Assembly (NCBI GenBank): GCA_964627455.1
Contig: CAZVKC010000030.1
Location: 25,658 to 89,657, forward strand
Length of the DNA: 64,000 nt
From: F-183 sp964627455
GTDB taxonomy: Bacteria > Acidobacteriota > Terriglobia > Bryobacterales > Bryobacteraceae
Direction of reading: 5' to 3'
Numbering within the stretch: position 1 is the stretch's first letter; every line of letters begins with the position of its first letter. Both the position numbers and the translations under genes were made by a program. The notes below the pieces were generated by a model. It saw only the letters and a list, made by a program, of their open reading frames with translations. It ran no database searches and was not told the origin of the DNA. Shown here piece after piece: positions 36,970 to 45,965 of this stretch.

Positions 36970-38187
36970 CTAACGGGTGACGAACACCGGGTACTCGGCT
37001 ATCTCTCCTTCCAACACGCGGGCCAGCAGACGAGCCTGAATCTCCAGCAACCGCCTGTAGGTCACCCGGTATTCAAAAAGCGGATGGGTGACGAGCGTGT
37101 CCATCCGAGCTTCATAGGCGCGGAAGAATCCCTTTCGTCCGCCAGGGGTCAGGGCGACGGAAGGCCCGGCTTTGACGAAATCCCGGCCCGTGACCATTCG
37201 AGTATTGATGGCAGAAAGAACCGCGCTTTCGGCGATCAGGGGACGGAATGGTTCCATCAAATCCAACGCCAAGGCAGGACGTCCAAAGCGAGGCTGGTGG
37301 TAGAAGCCCATGAGCGGATCGAAACCTACGGCGTAACAGGCCACTGTGAGATCTTTCGCCAGCACCGAATAGGCGAGCGAGAGGAGCGCATTGACGGGAT
37401 CCCGCGGGGGACGGCGGTTCCGGCCGGCGAAGTCAAAATACCGGCCGCGAATCATCAGGCCGGCGGCGCCGCCGTTGTCGTCGGCTTCTCCCTCCCCGTT
37501 ACCATCAACAGGATCCTGTCCGCCTGACGCTTCCTCACTGCTTTTAATCATGCCCGCGAATTCACCGAAGTAGATTCGGGCTGCGTTACCTTCCAGACCC
37601 AGCAGACTGGGGAGGGATTCGGCCTCTTCGGCGGCCTCCGCCATTTGCTTGAGGGCGGCCAAAGCCAAGGGCTTGGGTTCGATGTGGTTGCGCAACAACA
37701 TGACGCGCTGATTGCGGATCTTTCCGGCGACGAGTTTTCTGGCGAGACGGACACAGAAACCCTCGGATTCGGCGAGACGAAATTGGGTCCGGCGGAGAAA
37801 GATGTTCCTGGTGTTCATGCCGGTCGAGATGCCGTAGAACCAGCCGCCCAGGGAGAAGTAGCAGACGGGTATGCCCGCCTCGCAAAGGGACTGCGTGGCC
37901 TGGGTGGTGACCTGTATGTTTCCCATCAGGTTGACCTGGCAGATTTCGCCGAGGCGGATTTCCTGGACGAGCGAATCCTTGTCTTTGACCTGGAGGACTT
38001 CGCCTGACTTGCCGAGACGGAGGCCTTGGGTGTTGAGGTAGACGGCCTTGGCGTCGCTGCGCGGGGAGATGAGTTGGCGGACCAGTTCCCTTCCCGCGGG
38101 ACGCCTGGGGGCGAGAGGCTGGGCGCCGTCCGGGGTGTCGTCGTTACCGGTGGCGTCGAGGGAGTCCGTTGCGGGTTCTTCGAACAA
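36970..38187 (-). CDS. cas1: CRISPR-associated endonuclease Cas1 (without the Cas4 domain)
   Basis: The product is about 405 residues from TTG 38187. Type I-G systems normally encode a Cas4-Cas1 fusion of over 500 residues. Here only a 40-residue acidic/Pro leader precedes the ELVRQLISPRSDAKAVYLNTQG segment that joins the two domains in fusions. The Cas1 part is complete, with the catalytic Glu in LGLEGNAARIYFGEF, the His in MGFYHQPRFGRPALALDLM and the Asp in LALDLM. An extra acidic/Gly-rich loop (SSEEASGGQDPVDGNGEGEADDNGG) sits just before the RNRRPPRDPVNALLSLAYS part. Cas1 with Cas2 inserts new spacers; no cas2 is found. It is last in the cas operon, 17 bases after csb2. Confidence 0.9.
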   Translation of the reverse strand: MFEEPATDSLDATGNDDTPDGAQPLAPRRPAGRELVRQLISPRSDAKAVYLNTQGLRLGKSGEVLQVKDKDSLVQEIRLGEICQVNLMGNIQVTTQATQSLCEAGIPVCYFSLGGWFYGISTGMNTRNIFLRRTQFRLAESEGFCVRLARKLVAGKIRNQRVMLLRNHIEPKPLALAALKQMAEAAEEAESLPSLLGLEGNAARIYFGEFAGMIKSSEEASGGQDPVDGNGEGEADDNGGAAGLMIRGRYFDFAGRNRRPPRDPVNALLSLAYSVLAKDLTVACYAVGFDPLMGFYHQPRFGRPALALDLMEPFRPLIAESAVLSAINTRMVTGRDFVKAGPSVALTPGGRKGFFRAYEARMDTLVTHPLFEYRVTYRRLLEIQARLLARVLEGEIAEYPVFVTR

Positions 38188-38203
38188 GCTCAGGACTGCG
38201 CCT

Positions 38204-40396
38204 CTAAGTTTTCTTGCAGGAGAACAGTCCCCCGCCGAGATATCGGGTGCGCCCCAAAATCAGTGGACCAGTCACTGCAACATTGAATTCCAGGGTGGCC
38301 ATACATTCGAGGCCACGACCAGCGATCCCTTGATACTCCGACAGAGTGACGTTCGCTTCAGGAAAGCCACGAGAGCGAAGTTGTGCCTTGATATCGCGGG
38401 TGAGTGCCGCCCGCGCGTCACTCGCGTGGAAGTGACGGGTGACGCGGTACTGAGTTTTGGAGTTCCACACCCGGGAAGGAGCAAACAACTCGTCGTTTTC
38501 CACGTCGGCTATGATGGGCAGCAACGAGAGCACACCGGATTGGCCTGCTCGGAGTTCCGTAAAGCCGTCGAGTGCTGCGTCAAGCTTGGCCAAGTACTCT
38601 AACTCCTCGTTGGTAGCCGTACGTCGATCCAAGACATGGGGAGCTATGATCAACAGCCTCCCCCGATCCGGATCTAAGGAGAATGCCAGATGTGAATACT
38701 TTGGTGCGCGTGCCGGAGAACCGTCCGCCTCGTGTCCGGAGAAGAAGGCGGGGAGAGCGCCTGCATGAAACTCCTGGACGCGCGCCATGACGGCGCGGCG
38801 AAGTGCCCGCGCGAGGGTCTCAGGATTGTGAGCACCGTTGAGGCCCGGTTGCACCGAGAACACGTAGATGCCCGTTGGCTTCACCAGCGGAGCGAACACG
38901 CCTAATCCAACGAACCGGCCGTCACCAATCGCCAGAGGCCCATTCAATGGTGCGTCGAACTCCACCTCCACATGCCAGAGCCTCTGCTTATCAAATCGGG
39001 TTCCTTCGGCGTAATCTTCAACGCTTGGTCCGTTTCCTTCAAACGGCTCCCTCTGGACTCGGATGGTTCTCACTTCCCCGCGCAGGCCTGCATGACGCAG
39101 CGCTTGGCTAAAGGCCGCCGCCGCGCGCATCTGCGTTTGTTGCCGTTCAAGCCCCGATTTCAGTTGCTGTTTCCTGTGCGCCAGATCGGCCGGGTAGCGC
39201 AAAGCGTTTCCAGGAACCGCTACGGGAGTCACGGAACGCCAGACACGGTGTCGGCTGACGTCTTCGACGCCATAGTGCCGGAGAAAGCTGCCATCCTCGG
39301 CTCGGATGAGAGTAGCTAGGGTTTCTCCAGTGTCCGGCGTCACGATATCGAGACCCGAAAATGCCCATTGAATGTCATCCGGCCCCAGAGCACATGACGA
39401 AGGGGCCTCTACCAGCAGGCGCCGGATCTCGCGGTCTGCGTGGATATGCCCAATGGACGGCAATGGTATGACCCGAACCCTGTTTTCGGGCAGAGAGTCG
39501 TTTGTGCCATCAGGCTTGCGGCCGACCAATGCACGATCTATATCCGCAGCCCGCGCCGGCATTGCTCGCTTTAGACGGTCGACCGCAGCATCACGAACCC
39601 TTGTGGCAAGCTCATGGGCACGAGCTAATGGCCAAACCACGAATGCGTCTGCTGTGATCGGATCGCGAAGTGTGTAGACCTGGCGCGACGCCGGGCTCTC
39701 GTAACTAACGGACTGGAACCTCACCTTGGGCGGCTGACGAAAAACTATCCGCGTGCTGGTCCGATCTTTGGTGTGCGAGAACCGTGCGCCGTACGCTCGA
39801 TAGCGGCGCTCGACACTGTCCAGGGAACCGTTGCACGGCGCTGGGAATGCTATGCCGCCGCCTGTGGTCGAGGGGCGGAACACTTGGCCCGGGTAGGATG
39901 CCAAGAAGTGCTCCGCGGAGGCCTCATCGAGTGTTTCCCCCCAAGCCCAGGCCATGTCGATGCCGCGTCCGAGCTGATAGAGCCGCTCGGCGAGAGAGCA
40001 AATCACTGCCGCCTTCTGCTGATCCTCCGTCTCAGGACCCAATGGCCAGGAATAGACGAAAGGGATTTGCGCGTCAAACAAGTAAGGACGGAAGACCTTA
40101 GTAGCCGTCCGAATCTTGGCCATCTTTGCCGGGTCACCTTCGATGCGGTCGCTGTCGTTATTCGGCATGTAGAAAAAAACGCCTGAGCGAGCGTGTCGCG
40201 CACGCGGGGCTGCAAGGATTGGAGCTGGGCGGCGTTCAAGCCACGCGAGAGCATCTTTTTCCCGCGTTCCGAGCGGGCCGGATATGCCAACCCCCGCCAC
40301 CAGCGCTTGAAAGAGCCGAGCAGGAGAGGGGGGCCAGTCGCCCCGACCGTGATAGCGTCCATCATGGAGGCGAACCTGGATAACAAGTGCGGGCAT
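38204..40396 (-). CDS. csb2: Type I-G CRISPR protein Csb2 (Cas5-Cas6 fusion)
   Basis: The product is 730 residues. The N-terminus (MPALVIQVRLHDGRYHGRGDWPPSPARLFQALVAG) is that of Csb2/GSU0054-family proteins, a Cas5-like RAMP. The C-terminal RAMP has the Gly-rich loop GPLILGRTRYLGGGLF, a Cas6-type feature. It is expected to cut the pre-crRNA at the repeat hairpin and to sit at the crRNA end of the Cascade complex. It lies six bases after csb1 and before cas1. The length is on the long side for the family. Confidence 0.88.
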   Translation of the reverse strand: MPALVIQVRLHDGRYHGRGDWPPSPARLFQALVAGVGISGPLGTREKDALAWLERRPAPILAAPRARHARSGVFFYMPNNDSDRIEGDPAKMAKIRTATKVFRPYLFDAQIPFVYSWPLGPETEDQQKAAVICSLAERLYQLGRGIDMAWAWGETLDEASAEHFLASYPGQVFRPSTTGGGIAFPAPCNGSLDSVERRYRAYGARFSHTKDRTSTRIVFRQPPKVRFQSVSYESPASRQVYTLRDPITADAFVVWPLARAHELATRVRDAAVDRLKRAMPARAADIDRALVGRKPDGTNDSLPENRVRVIPLPSIGHIHADREIRRLLVEAPSSCALGPDDIQWAFSGLDIVTPDTGETLATLIRAEDGSFLRHYGVEDVSRHRVWRSVTPVAVPGNALRYPADLAHRKQQLKSGLERQQTQMRAAAAFSQALRHAGLRGEVRTIRVQREPFEGNGPSVEDYAEGTRFDKQRLWHVEVEFDAPLNGPLAIGDGRFVGLGVFAPLVKPTGIYVFSVQPGLNGAHNPETLARALRRAVMARVQEFHAGALPAFFSGHEADGSPARAPKYSHLAFSLDPDRGRLLIIAPHVLDRRTATNEELEYLAKLDAALDGFTELRAGQSGVLSLLPIIADVENDELFAPSRVWNSKTQYRVTRHFHASDARAALTRDIKAQLRSRGFPEANVTLSEYQGIAGRGLECMATLEFNVAVTGPLILGRTRYLGGGLFSCKKT

Positions 40397-40401
40397 GGCA
40401 G

Positions 40402-41667
40402 CTACTCCGAAACTGATTCTTCCTCTGCCGCTTTCTTCGAAAGTAGTTTCTTGGCTTCGGCCAGGTTGAAGTCGTACTTCAACTGAGGCGATCTGCCGTC
40501 CCTAGGCCACTTGTCCTTGAAAACTTCCGGCCACTTCGCCTGGAAGCGTCCGGCGGACGCCTTCACGTGTTGACTGACAGTTTTCACATCCAGGGAAATC
40601 GGCTGGGGCATGCCCCGTCTCGGCACCTTTTGCCAATCGTCCTGATCATCTGCGTATCGAAGCAGGCAGCCCTCACGCAAGAACAATTCGATATCCGCTG
40701 TGGCTGCCTGGAGAGACAGTCCAAGCAAGTATTTGCGTATCGCATCCGTTTCGTCTTGCGTCTCCCCTCGAATGCCACGCAGTGCGACCAGATTCACCGT
40801 GACTTCGCGCTCAATCCGCCCCCGGACCAACACCCCTCCCAGTACACGCGCCTCGGGATTGGGAGCCCCATTGATGTAGTTCGGCACTTTCAACTTCGGC
40901 CGGAAAACACTTGGGGCATCGGCAAAACCCTTCTCCGAAAGTTTTATCTTCTTTGCCTTAGCTTCCAACTCGAGTTCGTCCCGTTGATCCTGATCGAGAA
41001 GCTTCGAGACAGAGTTGAACTGCGCAGCTACGTGAAGCGGTTCCACGTCCCAAGCGCGGATAATTGAGCGCACTAGCCGAGGCCGCTTTTCACCTGAATC
41101 GCCCCTCGAGTCCCACACGCCAAACACGAGCGATGTGGGTGCGATCGTGCAAAGCGGACCAGCATCCCCTCGCTGGAGCGCCTTGAATGCCGGGCCGAGG
41201 AGACTCAACAAGTCGGGTGACGACTGCACGACAGCATCGGCCGCACGGTGAGCCAGATCAAGAAGCGAGCGCCTTACTTCACGCGGATTCGGGCAGGGGT
41301 TCTTTTTGGACTTCTTCGATTGGTCGGCCTTCGCGCTCTTGCATACTTCGCACTCATCGCAGGCCTCCTTTCGGATTGTGATCTCGATCTGCGGCACCAG
41401 CCAATGTTCGGGTTTGTTCGAGTCTGACTTGAAGATGGGCTCCAGACGGTTGGCCTGAGATCCCACGCTGTCGATCGTTGCGACGCGGGTACCATCCGAG
41501 AGTGTGTCGATGTTGTAGCCGATATCGGCGTAAGTTGGCGGGAATATGATGCCGCTGTCATCAACGGGAAGCAGCCGTTGTTTGAGACGCAATGCCACTG
41601 GGCCATCTGGAGTTGTGGCCCATTCATTGAGATGCTTGTCCGTAACAGGCAGGATGGTATTGCTCAT
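40402..41667 (-). CDS. csb1: Type I-G CRISPR RAMP protein Csb1 (Cas7)
   Basis: The product is 421 residues. The GSU0053/Csb1 pattern is clear near the N-terminus: RLLPVDDSGIIFPPTYA, GYNIDTLSDGTRVATIDSVGSQANRLEP. An insert with a Cys cluster (ACDECEVCKSAKADQSKKSK, then NPCPNP) may bind zinc. A second block LVFGVWDSRGDSGEKRPRLVRSIIRAWDVEP is also typical. Cas7 forms the backbone filament of Cascade along the crRNA. It overlaps csb3 by four bases and precedes csb2. Confidence 0.92.
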   Translation of the reverse strand: MSNTILPVTDKHLNEWATTPDGPVALRLKQRLLPVDDSGIIFPPTYADIGYNIDTLSDGTRVATIDSVGSQANRLEPIFKSDSNKPEHWLVPQIEITIRKEACDECEVCKSAKADQSKKSKKNPCPNPREVRRSLLDLAHRAADAVVQSSPDLLSLLGPAFKALQRGDAGPLCTIAPTSLVFGVWDSRGDSGEKRPRLVRSIIRAWDVEPLHVAAQFNSVSKLLDQDQRDELELEAKAKKIKLSEKGFADAPSVFRPKLKVPNYINGAPNPEARVLGGVLVRGRIEREVTVNLVALRGIRGETQDETDAIRKYLLGLSLQAATADIELFLREGCLLRYADDQDDWQKVPRRGMPQPISLDVKTVSQHVKASAGRFQAKWPEVFKDKWPRDGRSPQLKYDFNLAEAKKLLSKKAAEEESVSE

Positions 41668-42569
41668 GTCGTTGTCTCCTCTTGTGCGAAAGTCACAATC
41701 TTGTTTTTCCCGGCAAGATCAAGCGTGAATCGAAATACTCGCATGGGAATGTCGAGGTGGGCGCCCGCGAGCGCAGGACGCGCCAGCAAAAGTGGCAGGA
41801 GACCTTTCCAGACGCCATAGCGGACTTGGCGGGTCTCAAACTCGTCGGGACGTGCATTCTCGAGGCCAATGGCGGCAAGCATCTCCACGACGGGTGAAGC
41901 CTGGACATCGTGGGCTTGCTCGTCCGGAGAATACCCTGCATCGATTGCGGTCCAGGACTTACGTGGATCCAACTTGAAGCTGCTGCCGCCGAGCGGCATC
42001 GTAGAACCAAATGGATCAGCAATTAGGGCTTTGCCTGAGACAGCGTGAAGGTTTCGAATCCCCTCGATCATTTGTTGGGCGATCGAGTAGCTGCGCTGTT
42101 GACCGGCGAATAACTTGAAGGAATTGCGTGATGATCCGTCGCACCAGTGCGTAACATCAAGGTGGAGTTCTCCTCGGGCTAACCGCAAAGGCAGCGCCAA
42201 GCGATCGGCTTGCCGTGCGGGGAAGGTCTCGACGGTGTAAGCAGGGCTGTCCTTTGCCGGCGCCTCTGACTGTTCCTCGCCAAGGGGAGTCTTCACCTTA
42301 TGTTTCTTGACTGCGCCGTCAGGAAGTGGGTCAACATAACCTTGGGGCACAAGTCTGTAGATCTGAGCCTCCATTAGGAACTCAAGTACGGCAGCAAATG
42401 GGTTGGTAGAACCATTCGCTCGAATTTCGAAACGCGGAGAGGATTCAATATCCCACTCGAAGCCACCCACGGCCGTGCCGAGTAACAGATTCGAGGCCTC
42501 CAGGAATCCCATACAGGCAAGGACTTGCCCAGGATTGAAGACATCCACCGAGATTGACGCTTGCGCCAT
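41664..42569 (-). CDS. csb3: Type I-G CRISPR protein Csb3 (Cas8u2)
   Basis: The product is 301 residues from ATG 42569, which shares a base with the cas3 stop (TAATG); longer upstream readings are shadows of cas3. The start MAQASISVDVFNPGQVLACMGFLEASN, the DVTHWCDGSSRNSFKLFAGQQ block, and SFKLDPRKSWTAIDAGYSPDEQ fit the GSU0052/Csb3 family. It takes the large-subunit place in the I-G effector complex and probably helps in target recognition. It lies between cas3 and csb1, as in the Geobacter I-G locus. Confidence 0.88.
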   Translation of the reverse strand: MAQASISVDVFNPGQVLACMGFLEASNLLLGTAVGGFEWDIESSPRFEIRANGSTNPFAAVLEFLMEAQIYRLVPQGYVDPLPDGAVKKHKVKTPLGEEQSEAPAKDSPAYTVETFPARQADRLALPLRLARGELHLDVTHWCDGSSRNSFKLFAGQQRSYSIAQQMIEGIRNLHAVSGKALIADPFGSTMPLGGSSFKLDPRKSWTAIDAGYSPDEQAHDVQASPVVEMLAAIGLENARPDEFETRQVRYGVWKGLLPLLLARPALAGAHLDIPMRVFRFTLDLAGKNKIVTFAQEETTT

Positions 42570-45337
42570 TACGCTCCTCTTCTGCCGGCGCTGTCGCGAG
42601 CAGTATCGCGAGAGGCAAGTTGATCGGCCGCGCGCAGGAGAGCCTCCCACCATGCGAGCCCCCAAGGCCCCCAGCGGGACTGCAATCGCGCAAACCGCAG
42701 GGCGATCGCCGCCGCTTCGTCTTCGAGGAGAGATGGTGGGGCGTCCTCGCACCCGCTGGTCCCGATTACGGGGCGCGCAAAACCATGATGAGCCGCGATC
42801 AAGTGGAGCACCAAGTCGCGCTGATCCTCAGGGAGACTGCAGACAGACTTATCGTTCTTGATGCGAAGGATAGATCCGAGCTCGTGCCGATAGCCATCGA
42901 GCAAGCGATGGTTGATTGGCCCGTCTGTTTTCGCGTACGTTCCGTCACTCGGCGCATTGAAGGCGCGCTGCCATCGCTTTGCACGTTTCCCTTCGTCGTG
43001 AAAGCGGGCAGCCAAGGCAAGGACGGCTTCGTAAGCTTTATCCAGACCAAGTAACTGTGCAAGCGTGGTTGCGCACTCTCTCGTGCGTTCTTGATGTTCG
43101 ATCAAGAGTTGGGGCGCCCCCTCTGCCCTGTCGTCCTCCGTCGCGGCATCGTCTCGCCACTTGTCTACTATGAGCCACTCGGTCGGATCCCCATCTTGGG
43201 AGATTTCGCGTGCTAAGCGAAATCGTTCTCGCCAGTTCTGATCACTGATTGCGGCCCCGGAGGCGTCCACCGTGCGGACGCGGAATCCGACCACGCCCTC
43301 GCCGAGCCAGTTACAAGTGTCGGCGGTAAGAGGTGGGGTCGAAGACGTGTCGTCCAGTAACCCATTCTTCATTCCCGCTAGGCGTGCATCTAGGACTACA
43401 GTTGCCCATTTGATCTTGTCTTTGAATTTGTCTTTATCGGAGATTGCCTTGAGATCCGCAAGCGTGAACAATTCTCGGAGCGTTGTGTCCTTGTCAAGGA
43501 CTAGCGCCACTGGATCCGCGTCGCCAAGAAGAGCCTTCTGCTCAGGTTGTTCTTGGTTCGCACCATTCCGCATGCTCTTCGCACGACCAAGGATCCAATC
43601 GGCAACTTCGTTGGTGTCCGTCTCGAGTATTTCACTTGTGTGCGGAGGGGCAGCTTCGAAAAATGATTCGATTTCAGCCGGCCTTGGCAATCCACCGCTC
43701 TTGCGAACCGGCAGATACGTGCGCCAAACCACGGCAGTCTGAGGTATGTCCTCAACCCAGCCTCGAAGCCACGGTTGAATAACCGGCCGACCGGGGTGAT
43801 TCTTCAGCGAAGTCAACGACCAGGCCTCAACAAGCGGAAGCGTCAAAGCTGGCCGTAGCAATTCCGGCGATGAAGCATCATCGAGGATCTTCCGAATCGG
43901 CTTCTCTTCGTGTGCCTGGTTTCTTAGTTCAGTCAAAGCGTTCACGCTGGCATCCAGAGATCCGTCCGGCATCGTGCGGAGTATGTTGAGAGGCTTTTGA
44001 AGGTTTTCCCACTCGCGGACTCTATTCTCGTACGTTGCCAAACGTTTTCGATCGTTCTCGTCGAGTTTCTCGTTGCGTTCTTGCTTTGCGACCGCTTCCT
44101 TTTCAAGCCTATTCTTCGGCTGTGGCTTGGGCTCAACTAGCAGCAGGACTTGTGCCACGTGACTCACCGGTTCGCCGCGCCGATTGACTCGCCCCAGACG
44201 TTGGACCATCCTTTCCCACGTAACGAGGTCGCAGACCATGTGGTCCGCATCAAGATCGACGCCGACTTCGCCGGCCGAGGTTGCGACAAGGAATGAAGGA
44301 ACGGAGCGTTCGACTTTGCTGCCGGGAATGAACCCAAGTTCCTCGAGACGTTTCTTGGCTGCTTCGCGTTCAAATACTCGGCGTCCGCCGACAAAGAGGT
44401 CAGGTTGGTGGATCGGGGACTCATTTTTCACGAGTCTCTCCAAGGCTGAGTGGACGCCTTTTGCGACCTTACGCTTGTCGCAAAAAACAATCACGCGTAG
44501 TGCCTGCTTTCCATCGTCCGAGAGTCTCCAGGCATGGCTTGCGAGCGCTTCCTCCATCCTAGCTGTGGGATCGAGAGTTTGAACGCGCAACGACTTCTTA
44601 GCGTTGAGTCGCTTCTTGACGGTGTCGTGAGATCGATCCTTCTCCGTCAAGGTCACCACATGATTGCTCTGCGTGCGGCCTGTCGCGGAGAGCGCAAGGA
44701 GACGAAAGGGAGGGATAGTGTGGCTGATGCTCTGGTCGCAAGGGCGAAAAACAGGGTCATCAGCGATGGTTCGCAGCAAGTGCTCGAACGGCGGCACCAG
44801 GTGTGACTCATCAAGGACCAGCAAAGTGTCGCAACCCATCAGGCCTGCGTGATAAGGGCGCATTTTGCGCGAAACGCCATAACCTTCAAACAGAAGTCGC
44901 GAACCGATCATGTCGACGGTTCCGACAATGATCGCAGGCGCGGCAGGATTTTCGAGCCACTCCCGATTGTCGGCATGCTTGCCGCGAAGCGTAGAAATCG
45001 GAAGTGAGCGCCCCTGCAAGCCCAGCTTTTCCTTCGCCGCAGCGTTTTGCTCAAGCCATTCCCGAAGTCCAAGTGCGACCTCAGTCGCCTGATCAACAAT
45101 TGCTCGCCGATCGACCACGTACACCAAGCGTCGTGGAAGAATTGCACCGCAAACGCGAGCAACAAGCCAAATCGCCATTACAGATGTCTTTCCGAGGCCG
45201 GTGGGGATATCCAACGACTGCGGAGGACACCTTTGGAGCATTCGATTCAGCAGATCCTGTTGCCAAGGGAAGGGAGTTTCGTCCTGTTTCAGGCCAAGTG
45301 CCGAACGCAGTAGATTTGTTGGTTCGTACTCAGCCAT
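42569..45337 (-). CDS. cas3: CRISPR-associated helicase/nuclease Cas3 with C-terminal HD domain
   Basis: The product is 922 residues from ATG 45337, with AAGGG six bases upstream; TTG 45352 is less likely. The helicase part has Walker A (IPTGLGKTS, near 45-51), the DExH-type box VLDESHLV, LLALSATG and the arginine-finger motif VQRLGRVNRRG. The HD nuclease is at the C-terminus: LAARFHDEGKRAKRWQRAF near residue 780, then LHLIAAHHGFARP. This order is characteristic of type I-G; most other types have the HD first. Cas3 unwinds and degrades DNA bound by Cascade. It is the first gene of the operon. Confidence 0.93.
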   Translation of the reverse strand: MAEYEPTNLLRSALGLKQDETPFPWQQDLLNRMLQRCPPQSLDIPTGLGKTSVMAIWLVARVCGAILPRRLVYVVDRRAIVDQATEVALGLREWLEQNAAAKEKLGLQGRSLPISTLRGKHADNREWLENPAAPAIIVGTVDMIGSRLLFEGYGVSRKMRPYHAGLMGCDTLLVLDESHLVPPFEHLLRTIADDPVFRPCDQSISHTIPPFRLLALSATGRTQSNHVVTLTEKDRSHDTVKKRLNAKKSLRVQTLDPTARMEEALASHAWRLSDDGKQALRVIVFCDKRKVAKGVHSALERLVKNESPIHQPDLFVGGRRVFEREAAKKRLEELGFIPGSKVERSVPSFLVATSAGEVGVDLDADHMVCDLVTWERMVQRLGRVNRRGEPVSHVAQVLLLVEPKPQPKNRLEKEAVAKQERNEKLDENDRKRLATYENRVREWENLQKPLNILRTMPDGSLDASVNALTELRNQAHEEKPIRKILDDASSPELLRPALTLPLVEAWSLTSLKNHPGRPVIQPWLRGWVEDIPQTAVVWRTYLPVRKSGGLPRPAEIESFFEAAPPHTSEILETDTNEVADWILGRAKSMRNGANQEQPEQKALLGDADPVALVLDKDTTLRELFTLADLKAISDKDKFKDKIKWATVVLDARLAGMKNGLLDDTSSTPPLTADTCNWLGEGVVGFRVRTVDASGAAISDQNWRERFRLAREISQDGDPTEWLIVDKWRDDAATEDDRAEGAPQLLIEHQERTRECATTLAQLLGLDKAYEAVLALAARFHDEGKRAKRWQRAFNAPSDGTYAKTDGPINHRLLDGYRHELGSILRIKNDKSVCSLPEDQRDLVLHLIAAHHGFARPVIGTSGCEDAPPSLLEDEAAAIALRFARLQSRWGPWGLAWWEALLRAADQLASRDTARDSAGRRGA

Positions 45338-45965
45338 GAATTGCCCTTGCAAGGACCATGAAGAACGGAACTTGTAGAATGCCGGAAGGCGCGATTAACC
45401 AGCCGTTATCTCTCAACGCTGCCTCCTCCGAGCAAGGGAGGCACATTTGTTTTCTCCGAACATCGCAAGGAAGCTATTCATAGACCAACGAAACGTCAGA
45501 AGCTGTGATCTCGCTCCATTATCATACAGCGCCAAGCTGAGGCGGCGCCACCGGAGAAAGTACAGGAATAAAACTCACTAAGCATGCGATTAACTCCGCC
45601 GACCTGCTCAAGCATTGAGAGTTCATCTCGAATGAGTTGGCAATAGACTGCACACAGCACAGTTCGCAGCAAACTCCAAGGGCAACTAAGCGGGCGCCAA
45701 CGTACTCACTGAGCGAATCATACTCAGTTGCTTTCTTTCTTTGGCTTTTGCAGGGAGACCCCCTATTGCCAAGGCTGCAGGTGCGAAGTGAACTCGACGC
45801 GTTGGAGGCTGGCGCCGTCGGGTGAAAAGCACCACGCACCCCCAGCATAAACAAGAAGCCAAGAAGGTGACCCGTAGAAATCTGTCTGCGTTCGGACCAG
45901 AAGTACGGTGGGTCGCCGACATCCACTGTGGATAGGTGATATCGAAGAACTTGATCTCGATGCAG
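45338..45965. other. Intergenic stretch upstream of cas3
   Basis: About 630 bases with lower GC than the neighbours. Short frames exist on both strands, but none has a protein-like composition or a plausible start. It should contain the cas operon promoter near its left end. I see no array fragment and no cas2 here. Confidence 0.45.

Noticed and set aside
32804..37527. Long open frames through the CRISPR array on both strands
   Set aside because: They arise because the 36-base repeat has no stop in some frames and unit length is often a multiple of three; the products are repeat translations (GPRSDDRGN, FRDHPIAAPLK).
45522..45926. 134-codon minus-strand frame upstream of cas3
   Set aside because: Ser/Pro/Arg-rich composition, no known motif, no clear ribosome-binding site; treated as non-coding.
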